A DNA stretch of 64,000 nt from Oscheius dolichura (lineage: Eukaryota; Nematoda; Chromadorea; Rhabditida; Rhabditidae), in assembly GCA_932521035.1 (NCBI GenBank), contig OW051494.1, forward strand, positions 6,682,001 through 6,746,000, read 5' to 3'. This document shows, piece by piece, positions 23,615 through 38,208 of this stretch; the stretch's first letter is position 1; every line of letters begins with the position of its first letter. The notes beneath the pieces are model-generated. The model was given only the letters and a program-made list of their open reading frames with translations. It did not search any database and had not been told where the DNA came from. A program made the translations under genes and the position numbers.

Positions 23615-25305
23615 TTATTTACCGTAGGCTTCGATGACCATTCCGACACCATGACCTCCAGCGGCACACGCGGCTACAACTGCATATTTTCCCTTCTCAT
23701 CCTAAAAAAATATAAATTTACAAAGTACAATGAATGAACTATAATTACACTGTAAATAATATTATTAACAAATCCTTACTTTCAACCGCATTGCCGAATG
23801 ATATGCAAGTCGCACGCCGGTTGCGCCAAATGGATGTCCAATTGATAGCGATCCTCCCCATTTGTTAATTTTATCCATATCTAGCCTTCCGAACTTTCCA
23901 GGCAAACCAATATGCGTCTAAAACTAAAATAAAAAGAAATCCGTACAAACTAACTTTACAGAAATAATCACTATCTAAAGCATTGAGATTGGCAAGCACC
24001 TGTCCAGCAAAAGCTTCATGGATTTCAAAGGCATCTATGTCTTTTAAATTGAGACCGGCTTTGCTGAGCAGTTTTGGAATCGCATAGGCAGGACCGAGTA
24101 GCAGTTGATCTTTCGGATCTTGTCCAACATACACATAATCACGGAGATAAGCAATAGGCTTGTATCCGTTTGCGATAGCAAAATCCTCCGTCATTATAAG
24201 TGCAGCCGATGCACCGTCTGTCAAGTATGAAGCATTGCCTAAAAATATGAAAAATATTGAAAAGCAATGAATAGCACCTGCAGTAACTGTTCCATGAGGC
24301 TTGATGAAGGCAGGCTTCAAAGACGCCAGTTTCTCAGCAGTAGAAATACGGATACCATTGTCGGTTTTAATGGTTTGCGGTTTCTTTCCATCCAAGAAAA
24401 CAGGAATAATGTCAGTTAATTTTCCATCCTGAGTAGCTTTAGTAGCAAGTGTATGAGAACGAATGGCGTAATCATCCTGCTCTCTAAAAATCCATATATA
24501 AAAATATTAGCTGTGATTTTTACTTTCGTGACACATTGAAGGCAGCAGCAAGGCGGTCTCCGCTATGTCCCATAATTTCTCCTGAGGTATATTCTCCAAC
24601 ACCAGGCAATTCGGGGCTGACTATGTTTTGCAATATAGCACCTCCTAAACTTATGGATAAAAAATAATACTGTAATTACATACCTAATTTTAGTTTATCA
24701 GCTGCAGCTTTAGCTTTTTGCAAACCGAGCATGGCCTTTCTGGCTTTACGATTATAACGAATTGGAACATCAGAAAGCAGTTCTACTCCTCCTGCGATGA
24801 TGGCCTTGGCATATCCGGTAGAAAGCATTCCGATTCCATCAGTCATTGCAACATTAGAGGATATACAAGCAAGAGTTACAGTGTGAGCAGGAATCTTGAA
24901 AATATATAGTTAAAACCTTTAAAAACGTACCTTATCAGAAAGACCAGCTAGTAGTGCCGCTTCACGTGCAATGTTGCTTGTTTTACATTCTTGGATAACC
25001 GTTCCGCAAATAATATGATCTATATCTTTTTGAGGGATACCCGTTCTTGCGACAAGACCTGTAAAGGACTATATTTAAATTAAGATCATAATAGCAACCT
25101 CTAATAGCCTCCTTTTGCAAATCAACTGCCCAGAGATCTTTATATGCTGTTCCAGACACACAGAAAGGCGTTCTACAATAAAATTGAATAAAAACAAAAT
25201 TTGGAAAAAAAACCTGACAGCATCAACAAGTACAATATTCGGTCCACGTTGCTTGGTGGCAGTGTTGGCTAACCCCCTCACAAGAGATGGACCAGAACGC
25301 AACAT
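23615..25305 (-). CDS. Mitochondrial trifunctional protein beta subunit (3-ketoacyl-CoA thiolase)
   Basis: This thiolase does the last step of long-chain fatty-acid beta-oxidation, in complex with the alpha subunit on the inner mitochondrial membrane. [20 protein letters not shown] is a typical presequence. The nucleophilic Cys lies in [11 protein letters not shown], the His in [12 protein letters not shown], and the second Cys in [13 protein letters not shown] (usually GGQG in relatives). [22 protein letters not shown] and [11 protein letters not shown] are specific to the trifunctional beta subunit rather than other thiolases. Other blocks are [19 protein letters not shown] and [14 protein letters not shown]. 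About nine exons and 440 residues, close to the human protein. TTTTCTTTCAG directly precedes the ATG. It lies head to head with PRP19. Confidence 0.93.
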
Positions 25306-26214
25306 CTGAAAGAAAAAATAATTACGGAATATATTGCTTTGAAAATGGAAATGCCCGAGATAAAAGGAGGCCGTTGATAAAAGAGACAAAGTACGGCTGC
25401 GCGCTGGACTTTGTACCCATCCAGCGGAAATCGCAAAGTATGAGATAAGTACGAAGTTCTATTATAATCAGGAAAACAAGTTGAGTAAAATAACTATATC
25501 ATTTGAACTGTCTCTTTATGTGAACATGGTCTAGATATTCAATAATTTCATACTAATGACCAATAATAAGCGCTTCTTGATGACAAAAAAAAACGAAAAG
25601 TAAGGTTTGAAGAGTGGTGATTTTCAAACAGAACAGTCTTGGCATTTCAACGGGCTTGAAGTCTCAAGCTGGCGATATATGTGACCTACAGAAAAAAAAA
25701 ACAAAGCAAGGGGCTAAATAAATGCGGCCATTCAATTGAACCCTAAGAAACGTTAGCTTTTTGAACTGCCTCTACGCACTATGAAGCTCTAGTGCTGTGA
25801 ATCTGCTACTGTCATTCTCCCCCCGTCCAACCCAAGGCCAAAACACAGCTTTACTCTTTGCTCAAATGAAGAATGAAGAAAATCCGAATGTTGAAGGACT
25901 GCGTCTTCTTGCAAGAAATGTGCTCTAATGACATGCTGAGCGCGCTTGCCGTGGACAGTTGCCAAAATGGACTTTTTGAATCCCACTTTTGTGTTTAGGA
26001 CTCTGTAATCAACCCTACTTTTGATTTTTGCTAAGATGTTGTGTGTAAAAGATACAGTGCCATATATACAATAGCACTGCAATCATTAGAAACTATATAG
26101 ACAAGCACACAGTAGAACAAATGATTTTCGAATATAAATGAGACCACACCATGTTTATGCGTTTGTCTTTGTTACTATGATTTCTTTTGCAAAAATTGAT
26201 GTTTTTTTCTTCAG
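25306..26214. other. Divergent intergenic region HADHB / PRP19
   Basis: About 900 bp between two divergently transcribed housekeeping genes, so it should hold both promoters. On the minus side it begins with the acceptor TTTTCTTTCAG; on the plus side it ends with TTTTTTTCTTCAG, both touching an ATG and both best explained as spliced-leader acceptors. A 97-codon minus ORF (25789-26082) is open but carries no recognisable motif. Confidence 0.55.
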
Positions 26215-27979
26215 ATGTCGTTCACATGTGCCCTAAGTGGAGAGATAGCTGTTGAACCAGTAGTATCGCCTGTTTCTGGTGCAATTTTTGAAAAACGCCT
26301 CGTCGTCAAATACTTGAGTGAAAATGGGACGGATCCTATTTCAAATGAAAAGCTGGATGAATCTCAGGTATGTTAACATTTGTACTGATATTGCTGTCTT
26401 ATAGTTGATCTCTTTGAAAGTGGACAGCGCAGGAGTGGCTCCGCGTAACACGACTCAAACATCAATCCCTTCTCTCTTGAAAATGCTTCAGGTTTCTTTT
26501 GGTTTTATTCGTACTGATATAGCCATTTAGGATGAATGGGATACCGTTATGTTAAACAGTTTTTCCCTTCGACAGCAGCTTCAAACAGCACGTCAAGAGC
26601 TGTCTCACTCACTTTATCAGGTTCGTGTTTAATAAAACAGATATACATCTACGATTGTTTAGTACGATGCGTCATGCCGTGTAATAGCTCGTCTGTCCAA
26701 GGAGCTGACTTCTGCCAGAGAAGCTCTTTCAACACTGAAGCCTCACGCAGTCACTAATAGCGAGTCTTCTGATAAAGATGTCGACATGGAACAAAGTGTT
26801 GATGAAGCTCAGGGAATATCAGATGCAGTAATCGACAAGCTGTCAGAAAAAGCCGGTCAACTAACTACTGCCCGTAAGCAAAGAGGCAAAGTCGTCCCGG
26901 AAGGACTGGCCAAAGTGGAAGACATTGTCAATTACAAGCAGTCTGGTTGTCATACCGGCATTCACAGTACCGGTACACCAGGTATAACAACGCTTGATGT
27001 GCAGGTATATTTCCACCAATTTCTGTTTAAACGATCACGTCTAGGGTGACAGAGTTGCAACTGGAGGTGTTGATAAAGTTGTTATCGTCTTTAACGTCGC
27101 CGCAGAACAAGTTGAAGATACATTTAAAGGCCACACTAAGAAGATCAATTCCGTTATCTATCATCCAAATCAGAAAACATTGTTCTCGGCCAGTTCTGAT
27201 GCGACTGTACGCATATGGTCATCTGGTGATGAAAATAGCAAAGGCGTCATTGATGTTCACCAAGCCTCTGTTACTGGTAAAAGATTTAGTTTCTTTTTTA
27301 TAATCTTTTAAAGATATATCGCTACATGCTACCGGCGATTACCTTCTATCTGCTTCTGATGATTGCCACTGGGCTTTCTCAGATATTCACACAGGAAAGA
27401 CGTTGTGCAAAGTGCGATCTGACGAAAACTCCCAAATAGCTATATGCTCAGCTGAATTTCATCCCGATGGTCTTATTTTCGGTACTGGAACTACGGATTC
27501 GTTAGTAAAAATCTGGGATCTAAAACAACAAGTAAGTTTAATCGGTCTCCTTAAAAGCACAATCATAGGCTAATGTGGCAAACTTCCCGGGACATCAAGG
27601 AGCTGTTCGGGCTATTGCCTTTTCTGAGAATGGTTACTACCTAGCTACTGGTGCAGACGATGGCGAAATTAAGCTCTGGGATCTCCGCAAGCTAAAAAAT
27701 CTTAAAACACTTACTCTTCATGATAGAACACAACCGGTAGTTTTGTTTACTTGAACTGGAACACATACATTTCAGATCAACAATATTTCATTTGATAACA
27801 GCGGAACTTTCCTTGCTATAGCATCGAGTGATATTCAAGTTGTACACGTCAAGAGCTGGACTGTTTGTGGAACATTCACTGATCATACTGCTGCTGTTAC
27901 AGCAGTTCGATTCGGCGAAAATGCAAGCCGAATTATTTCCTCTTCAATGGACAAATCCCTTAGAATCTATTCTCTATAG
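26215..27979 (+). CDS. PRP19-type pre-mRNA-processing E3 ubiquitin ligase
   Basis: PRP19 is the core of the nineteen complex, which activates the spliceosome, and is a U-box ubiquitin ligase. The U-box is residues about 1-60 ([38 protein letters not shown]). A coiled coil follows ([34 protein letters not shown]). The C-terminal half is a WD40 propeller, e.g. [39 protein letters not shown] and [11 protein letters not shown], ending [13 protein letters not shown]. About 490 residues; human has 504. Introns are 34-45 nt. The acceptor TTCTTCAG touches the ATG. It is first in the four-gene run, 230 bp ahead of the SUMO protease. Confidence 0.95.
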
Positions 27980-28209
27980 ATGTTATTCACTATTTGTTTC
28001 TCTGATCATCTCATTTTGTTTAATTTTCTTCTTTCCCATTCTGGCTTATTGATCATCATATTTATTTAAAAAAACTGTTTAATAATGTCAGGTCTTCAAT
28101 AAATGTTGTGAATCCGTAGCTAGCTGCAGGTAGATGCACGGTCAAATTCCTCTATTGATAAAAATAGAAACTTATTTTAATTTGCAGCACTTCTATTCTT
28201 CTTTGGGTG

Positions 28210-31020
28210 ATGAGTTTTTCCGACTCATCAGGACATCGAAATTTACAGCATAATAGACCAGGCGACTCTAGATTAGAAATAATTTCAAGCGAAGCGACTG
28301 GACATAGAGGTTAGTTATGCATTTACATTTTGCTAGTATTCAGGTACCAAACGATATACCAACGTATCCGGACCACAACCACCGAAGAAACAACGATCTC
28401 AGGGAAGTATAATCGGTACGTTTTATAGCTTTTTTTTTCAATAAACTTACTAGACGGATTTTTTGGTCTATTTCGTGGTTGGTTTCGAATACCAGAAGAA
28501 GAAGACTATGACGATATGGATCAACCAATATCACATAACATCATTCTGAATTCATCTAAAAGTCTGTTTGATTTCCGTATAAAATATTATTGCTTTAAGC
28601 CAAGAGAAGCGTGTCAACAAGTTCTGAGGTGCTTTGTGAGGGAACTGTGGAGCATCCCGAAATAATTTGTACGTCTTCGAGAAAAACCATTAATGCAATA
28701 ATTCCAAAACAAAGTAATGAGCCTGAAGAGAGTCAGGAAGAGGTATGTTATATAATATATATTAATATGAAAAGTATTCAGGTTGAAATAGTAGGAGAAA
28801 TTCATCATACACTCCCAGGAGAGTCACGTCTCTCTCAAAAATTCATTGAAGAAGCCATAAAATCGGTTGAGACAGCCGACATACAAATAGAAGAGCAAGA
28901 ATCAAGTTCGGATTCATTCTCAATCCTTTCAGACAGTAAGATTTTCCTTTAGTTTTCCACAGTTTTAGATCTCAATGATATAAAAGGGCAGTCACCTGGC
29001 CCTGAGGATAGCATCAGTCGGCAGAATACACCGAGCCGATTTCAGTCTGAAGGTGAAGGTGTACTCTACTCAACAAGGCCATCTTTACACTTTAGACTTC
29101 CAAACTCCAGGTGACACTTGGAGTCGGAGACGGCGGCATAAATTTTCTTTGCGATCAAATGCGGATATCCGAGGTGTTCATGTTTCAACTCCAGTCAGTA
29201 AAAGTAACAAATTGAGAAAAATTTCAAACCGGCGAACTCCATCGGTACGGCATGTTTTTTTTCATATACATGTTTATTTTAGTCGGTATATCATACACCT
29301 GCTGGTGCTGCTGGACTCTTAATATATGACAAGTTAATAAAACAACAAAGTGCTAGAAGGTTTGCCGCAGGCACAAGCCCCATATTGTAAGCTTAACTTA
29401 TTTTTTTCATTGTGTATTCTTCCAAATATAGGAAGACCGCTATGGAAACAAAAACTATGAAACCATATGACTATTTATTACGGGCAAAAGCTGCAATGAG
29501 AAGACATAAAAGTAGACAAGCCTCAGAATGCGCTCCAATTGAAGACGACAGCAGTAGGTATGGGCATTTTTACGTGAAAGAATTATCTGATTTATTTATA
29601 AGACCCTTACAAATTGTAAGATTTTAAAGATCTTTTTTTTTCAGTTTTAGAATATTCTAATGTATGAAATTAAATTACAGCAGTACATCCTGTGGAAAAA
29701 CTCTCGACAGTAATGGACGATCTCGAGCTCCATCTGAAACACCATCCGTATCTAGTTATCATTCTACGGGCCGCGAAAAAGTAGATGATATTATTGCTAC
29801 GTTAAAACGAGTGGACCTTAAAACTGAGAATGTTCTTAGTAATTACGATAAGTAAGTACTATATTTAATCATTGTATAACATTGTTACTATTTAGATATA
29901 AACATGAGAAAAAGTTTAGAGTGCATAAAGAATTGGAATTAAAAGAAACCAGTAAGCAAATTAGCGATATCAGAGATGTTTGTCATTTTGCAACATTTTT
30001 ATAATTTAGCAAATTTAGCTGCATACTGTTGATCTTGTCGAAGATGTGAGGCAAAAACTATTTCTCGCAGGTATACGGCCGCCTCTCCCCAAGAAAAAGG
30101 AAAAAGACGAATTTCCTGAACTGCCTCCGGAAGCTTTAATTTTATGTGATCGTGCATGGAGAGGTGGTCCCAGTGAAGAAGTATTTTGCGAAGGCTTTGA
30201 CACAAAAATCACAAGAAAAGTGATCATTAATATAACTTTAATATGAATTTCAACATTTCAGGATTTAGTAACCTTGAAACCGTGCAAATGGCTTAATGAC
30301 GAAGTCATTACATTTTTCTTGAATCTGATTGTCGATCGTAGTAAAAACGAAGAGTCCTTGCCAAAGGTAGGCGTATTTTAAGATCTACGTCTTTATGCCT
30401 ATTTAATGCTTTCAAATCATCTTTATTCTAGGTTTATACCTTCAACACGTTTTTCTTCGTTAATATCAGCACAAAAGGTTACGGTAGCGTCAAAAGATGG
30501 ACACGAAAAGTCGACATTTTTTCGTTTGATATACTTCTGATTCCAGTCCATGTAAGCGGTGTGCATTGGTGTATGGGAGTAAGTGTTACAACAAAGGACG
30601 TCTATCAATCCAAGATATTTAGGTAGTCGATTTTGGGGAGAAGGTAATCGACTATTTTGACCCCATGCATCATTCTGATAATGGAGCTTTATCGTTTATA
30701 AAGTCAGTTTTTATTATTGTTCCTAATTGCTATTGTTCCTATTTGTAGAGAATATTTGTCGGATGAAAGCAAGGATAAAAGAAAAAAAGATTTCGATTTT
30801 ACAGGATGGCTATTCAACGAACGATTGGTAAGTTCTCGTTTTCCCTATAGTTATTCTGTAGGATTGCCCCCCACAACAAAATGGACACGACTGTGGAGTT
30901 TTTTCCACCCATTATGCCGAGTATTGTGCCCGTCGTGCGCCGTTAACATTTTCACAACAGCATATGGATTATTTTCGAAAGCGGATGGTTTATGAAATTG
31001 TCACCAAGAAGCTATTGTAA
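28210..31020 (+). CDS. SUMO-specific protease (ULP1/SENP1-2-like)
   Basis: These C48 cysteine proteases mature SUMO and remove it from substrates. The C-terminal domain is complete: [18 protein letters not shown] for substrate binding, catalytic His in [12 protein letters not shown], Asp in DYFDPMHH, and Gln and Cys in [12 protein letters not shown], then a terminal helix ending EIVTKKLL. The N-terminal half is Ser-rich and probably disordered, with a basic PPKKQR that may be a nuclear signal. It starts [12 protein letters not shown] and includes [14 protein letters not shown]. About 600 residues in a dozen or so exons. An acceptor (TTTAATTTGCAG) lies about 24 nt before the ATG. The gene starts 231 bp after PRP19 stops and ends 300 bp before the carrier gene. 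Confidence 0.9.
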
Positions 31021-31320
31021 TGGATATATTTTAAATTCTCGCACTCACTCTTATCTGTCAAAATTCCTATTATCCCGCTTTCATACGTATCAGAATCCGG
31101 TTCATACGTTGTAGCATATTTTTTATTGGTCTCACTCATCCGTCATGCCGGTACAAATATACCAGAATTCCGTTTGTTTGTATAATGATAGTATTATTGC
31201 TTAGTTGCAAATTTTATAAATATATAATTAATAATATCTTGTGATGATTCACGGCTTTGTCCAAATTTTAGCAATTGTTTTTTTTGTGTTGTTATTTATT
31301 AAATGGTATTTTAGTGAGTT

Positions 31321-32366
31321 ATGGGTCATGGAGGTGGTAGTGGAGAGGCAACGAGCACACAACATGTCAAAGACGGTCTAATTGATCTACTAGCAGGAAC
31401 ATTAGGTAGTACTAAATACCAATATTAGTTCTAGTATTCTAGGCGGGACTGCTAATGTGTATGCTGGACAGCCTTTAGACACAGTGAAAGTAAAAGTTCA
31501 AACGTTCCCGCATCTTTATAAAAATTGGGTGTCTTGTCTCAAGGATACTTATAGATTGGATGGCATCCGTGGGCTTTATGCCGGAACAATCCCAGCGCTT
31601 ACAGCTAATGTAGCGGAAAATGCTATTCTTTTTGCAGCTTATGGTTATTGCCAAAAGGTAACATTTGCAGCGGTTTTATTAAATAGTAACTTTAGGGTGT
31701 TTGTTTACTTTTGGGAAAGTCGGATGTGAAACATATGTCTCCTGTGGAAAATGCTCTTTCGGGCTCTTTTGCAGCTATATTTGCTGCTTGTGCACTCTGT
31801 CCGACTGAACTGGTGAAGTGTAAATTACAAGCCGCTCGTGAAACGGGTAAAGCCTGGTTAGAGGAGTCCCTTATTTATTCTAATAATTTTTAGCACGCCT
31901 TTCTCAGTGTGCCGAGATATTTTAAACGATCGAGGAATGCGTGGGTTTTTTGTTGGAATGACGCCGACTTTGGCCAGAGAAGTTCCTGGCTATTTCTGTT
32001 TCTTCGGCGCCTATGAAACTTCTCGTTATTTACTTGCAAAGGAAGGGCAATCTAAAGACGATATTGGCATGGCAAAAACCGCCCTTTCTGGGGCGATTGG
32101 AGGTATGGCCTTATGGTCATCCATTTTTCCTGCAGATGTTGTAAAATCGAGAATGCAGGTATGTATTTATTTTTCTTTTACAACATCATTCTCAGGTTTC
32201 TGGTGGAGGAAGCTTTGGTACCATGTTGCTAAAAATAGGGCGGGAAGAAGGCATTCGTGGCCTTTATAAAGGGTTGCTTCCTACTCTCATTAGAACTTTT
32301 GTAGCTTCTGGAAGCTTATTTGTCGCATACGAAGAGTCTAAAAAAATTATGCATGATCTTGTATAA
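31321..32366 (+). CDS. Mitochondrial ornithine carrier (SLC25A15-like)
   Basis: This inner-membrane carrier exchanges ornithine and related basic amino acids. The three carrier repeats are visible: GQPLDTVKVKVQTFP, CPTELVKCKLQAA and PADVVKSRMQ, each with the PX[DE]XX[KR] signature at the end of an odd helix. RGLYAGTIPALTANVAENAI, TPTLAREVPGYFCFFGAYE and GLLPTLIRTFVASGSLFVAYE match the ornithine-transporter branch better than carnitine carriers. The N-terminus is short (MGHGGGSGEATSTQ). About 290 residues in five or six exons. An ATTTTAG acceptor is six bases before the ATG. Third gene in the tight plus-strand run. Confidence 0.9.
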
Positions 32367-32636
32367 CTCTTATCAATTTGTACAATTGTCATACCTTTTT
32401 AGGCTAAGCATTTACACTTTATCATTTCTAGTGCCTTTTTAAATTGGGCTCCGAGTTCTTTAAAATGGGTGCTTTATTGAAGAGATTTATTATAATCGCA
32501 GAGAATTTATTTGAATAAATTTCTATTTTTCAATTTGTTATCTTATGCTGGTTTCTTATGTTCTGAGCAACACCGGTTTCTGAATATTTGTTGCGTAAAT
32601 AAAAAGATCCATGTATATTATAGGGTGAAATAGTGT

Positions 32637-35600
32637 ATGCTATTTAGAAATACACTAAGGGCAATAAGAGGAGTTGCTCTTTGTCAACGTGCTTATTTTG
32701 CCCAAGAATTTTTCAAGGTTAGCAAACAATATTGTTGGCCGTATGTAGCTAAAGTCCATTTCCAATGAAAAAAGGTGCTTCGGTACCAAATAGCGCTCAA
32801 CCGTGCCTGATTTTCAAGTTTCTCTAAAAGCCAAGAACAATTCCTACGTTTTTTTTGCTGGAAACAGAGCAGTCATTGTGCTTTTCATTTATCCATATTC
32901 TTCACGGAATCTTCTTTTTTATTTTGCGATTGCGGTAAATCCCAGACTCTATTTTCTCCCACCTCTATTTTGTCCACGTGTAGCGGCCAGTTGTTCTGGG
33001 TCAGTGCGCTCCGTTTTATGGGTATAGCCCGTACTAGCCGAAAGAAAATTTTGTCCAATGCTTCTCTTATTTGTGAAACATTTTGGCCTTTCTCCGGATA
33101 ATTTCGACAACTTGCGTTCAAAATGTTTGAAACGTGCAAAGTGATGTAATCTTCTGGCATCCATGAATAGCTGCGTTATTTAAACAGCTGTTTGTTTCGT
33201 CCTATTCGAACATTCGGTATTTCCCTTATCATTGTTATTTTCCACAAAAATGTCGTTGTTCTCTCATTTTATTCGTTTATTTTTAGGTACAGTCGGTTAC
33301 TAACAAGCATCAAGTTCGTCGAACAAAACCTTTGCAATCTAAATTCAGTAAACAAATAGCCCATAAGCTTTCTGACTATTTGAGAGTCATGGCTGATCCT
33401 GCCATTGAAAAGGTTTTTGAAACTTAGTTTTAATGTAAATGTAAAAATATAGCAACTCGCACCTCTTCGTGCCGCCGTGAAGGAATATGGAGATCTTATT
33501 CGTGATTTGAAAGCTAAAGGAGCTCCCAAAATTGATATCGATACTGCTGTTGTCGAGCTTAAAGCCAGAAAGAAGAAACTTGAAGACACTGTAAGCTATT
33601 TTATGCTGGTAACTTGGTATAATTTTAGGAAATTTCTCTGGCTCCGAAAGAAGCCAGTTTTGATCGCTTGAAACTTGAAGATCTTCTTAAAAGGCGGTTT
33701 TTCTACGATCAGTCTTTTGCAATTTATGGAGGAGTAACTGGATTGTAATTTTTAATACGTAACGTTAACAAAGTATTTCAGATATGATTTTGGTCCGGTT
33801 GGATGTGCGCTAAAGGCAAATATGATTCAAGAATGGCGTAAGCATTTCATTTTAGAAGAATCGATGCTTGAAGTTGATTGTACTTCGTTGACACCCGAAC
33901 CTGTGCTCAAGTAATTTTTGAATATAACTGTTATCAATTCTGTTTAGAGCTTCTGGACATGTTGATCGATTTGCGGATTGGATGGTAAAAGATCTAAAAA
34001 CAGGAGAGTGCTTCCGAGCAGACCATCTTATTAAAAATAGTGCTGAAAAAGTTATGGCTGATAAGAAGACAACTGATGATGTTAAACGAGCACTAACTGA
34101 TGTACTTGCTCGCCTTGATGGATTCGATGATAAAGATATGCACGAGGTATTCTCATTAGTATCGAGATCGTATTATGTTGCAGATTATCACCAAATACAA
34201 TTTCAAGTCTCCTATAACAGGAAATGATCTTACGGAACCTATTGCTTTCAATCTGATGTTCCCTACACAGATTGGACCTACTGGTGATTTCAAAGCATTT
34301 CTCCGACCAGAAACGGCTCAGGGAATCTTCGTTAACTTTAAACGACTTTTAGAATTTAATCAGGTACGTATTTATTTCGTTTTCCAAACGGCAAATATTT
34401 TCAGGGAAAATTGCCATTTGCAGCTGCTCAAATCGGTCTAGGATTCCGTAATGAAATTTCTCCTAGGCAAGGATTAATTCGAGTCCGCGAATTTACGATG
34501 TGTGAAATTGAACATTTTGTTGACCCTGAGAATAAAAACTTCCCGAAGTTCAAAAAGGTACTGTACTTTATTTTTGTTGCTATCATCATGTAGGTTTCCA
34601 ATTATGAAATGACACTGTTTTCCGCATGTAATCAAATGGATGGGCAACCGGCACAAAGAATGTCTATCGGAGATGCAGTGGCCAACGTAAGAGGCTTAAA
34701 ATGTTACAAATTGTCTTTAGAAAATCGTTGCTAATGAAACACTGGGGTATTATATGGCTAGATGTCATATGTTCCTTCTGAAAGTTGGAGTTGACCCCCG
34801 CCGCTTAAGATTCCGTCAACATCTTGGCAATGAAATGGCACATTATGCTCAGGATTGCTGGGATGCTGAGATTCTCACTAGTTACGGATGGATCGAATGC
34901 GTAGGAAATGCTGATCGAGCATGTTATGATCTCCAACAACATTTCAAGGCTACAAACGTCAAAGTTCGTTGTTATACATTATAATTGATTTTTGTAAATA
35001 TAGCTTGTTGCTGAAAAGAAATTGCCTGAACCTCGTTTTGTAAAAGTTGTAGAAGCTGCACCCAATATGGCCATTCTCGGAAAAGAATACAAGAAAGATG
35101 CCAAACGAATCCAAGCCGCTCTCAGTAGCCTTTCAGAAGCTGATGTCTTAGCATTGGAATCTGATATCAACACGCAAGGGTAACTTTTATTATAAGAGTT
35201 TAATCAATTTGTAAACTATATAGGCAATACACGTTGAAAATTGATTCCGACACATTTACACTAAAGAAAGATATGATTAGCATTAAACGAGGAGAAAAAC
35301 GTGTGCATGTTGAAGAAATAACACCTTCTGTGATTGAACCTTCCTATGGTATTGGGCGTATAATGTATTCCGTTCTGGAGCATTCCTTCCGTCAAAGAGA
35401 AGGAGATGAACAAAGAACGGTGATTTTTTTTTGCTATTCCTAATCAGGATATTTCAGTTTTTGGTATTGCCTCCGTTGATCGCCCCTATCAAATGTTCTG
35501 TTCTCCCAATATCTGCTAATGATAAATTCACTCCAATTATTGATGAAGTGAAGGAAGAGCTTTGCAAGTTTGATCTCAGCTACCGTGTTGATGATAGTTC

Positions 35601-35886
35601 CGGATCACTTGGGCGTCGTTATGCTCGTACAGATGAAATTGGAATTCCATTTGGCATTACTGTTGATTTTGAATCCGAAACGCTTCCCCATACTGTTACT
35701 CTTCGTCATGCAGAATCCATGGAACAGATTAGACTTGGGGTGAGTTTTTTTTCATTATCTATACAGACTATATTGATATTGCAGGTTGATGAAATTGGAA
35801 GAGTTGTATCCGATCTGGTTGCCGGGCGGATGAAGTGGCAAGATGCTCAAGCTAAGTTCCCGAAGTTTGAGAGCAAAGCCGAGTAA
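32637..35886 (+). CDS. Glycyl-tRNA synthetase, dual-targeted type
   Basis: This class II enzyme charges tRNA-Gly. Exon 1 (32637-32720) encodes [20 protein letters not shown], a clear mitochondrial presequence. The next exon, after a 565-bp intron, leads into a WHEP domain ([26 protein letters not shown]). A second in-frame Met ([13 protein letters not shown]) sits at the front of that domain and could start the cytosolic form, as in human GARS1. Catalytic motifs are the [13 protein letters not shown] block, [18 protein letters not shown], motif 2 [19 protein letters not shown] and motif 3 [18 protein letters not shown]. The anticodon-binding domain ends with [13 protein letters not shown]. 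About 710 residues. Last gene of the run; AATAAA at 35996. Confidence 0.95.
32885..33160 (-). CDS. Possible small ORF in GARS intron 1 (91 aa)
   Basis: The ORF starts [18 protein letters not shown] and is open for 91 codons antisense to the first GARS intron. Amino-acid content looks protein-like ([17 protein letters not shown]), but there is no recognised domain, no clear acceptor before the ATG, and a neighbouring frame is also open for 71 codons. It is listed because other introns in this window clearly hold genes. It could equally be chance or a decayed insert. Confidence 0.22.
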   Translation of the reverse strand: MPEDYITLHVSNILNASCRNYPEKGQNVSQIREALDKIFFRLVRAIPIKRSALTQNNWPLHVDKIEVGENRVWDLPQSQNKKEDSVKNMDK

Positions 35887-35995
35887 ATTCAATCTTAGTC
35901 ATGTTTATTGATTTATAATTTTTGATTTCTTTATTCTTCTTTTTATTGCCCTTTGCTCTTGTTGTTTTATTTATTCGGGATGGCTAATTCTTGTT

Positions 35996-36001
35996 AATAA
36001 A
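35996..36001 (+). terminator. Poly(A) signal AATAAA of glycyl-tRNA synthetase
   Basis: AATAAA lies about 110 nt after the stop codon in T-rich sequence. It also marks the end of the second AT-rich block. Confidence 0.6.
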
Positions 36002-36129
36002 ATGTTTGCATATAAGTAACGCTTAAATCAAAGACAGTAAAAGAAACAGTATCAATAACGTGAGCGATCAGTTCGTGGGAGAATCAATAACCTGCAATAG
36101 GTCGGCCGTATTACGGCGTCCACTGCTCA

Positions 36130-38208
<2,079 letters not shown>

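Noticed and set aside
25789..26082. 97-codon minus ORF between HADHB and PRP19.
   Set aside because: No recognisable domain, no acceptor before the ATG; it lies where two promoters are expected.
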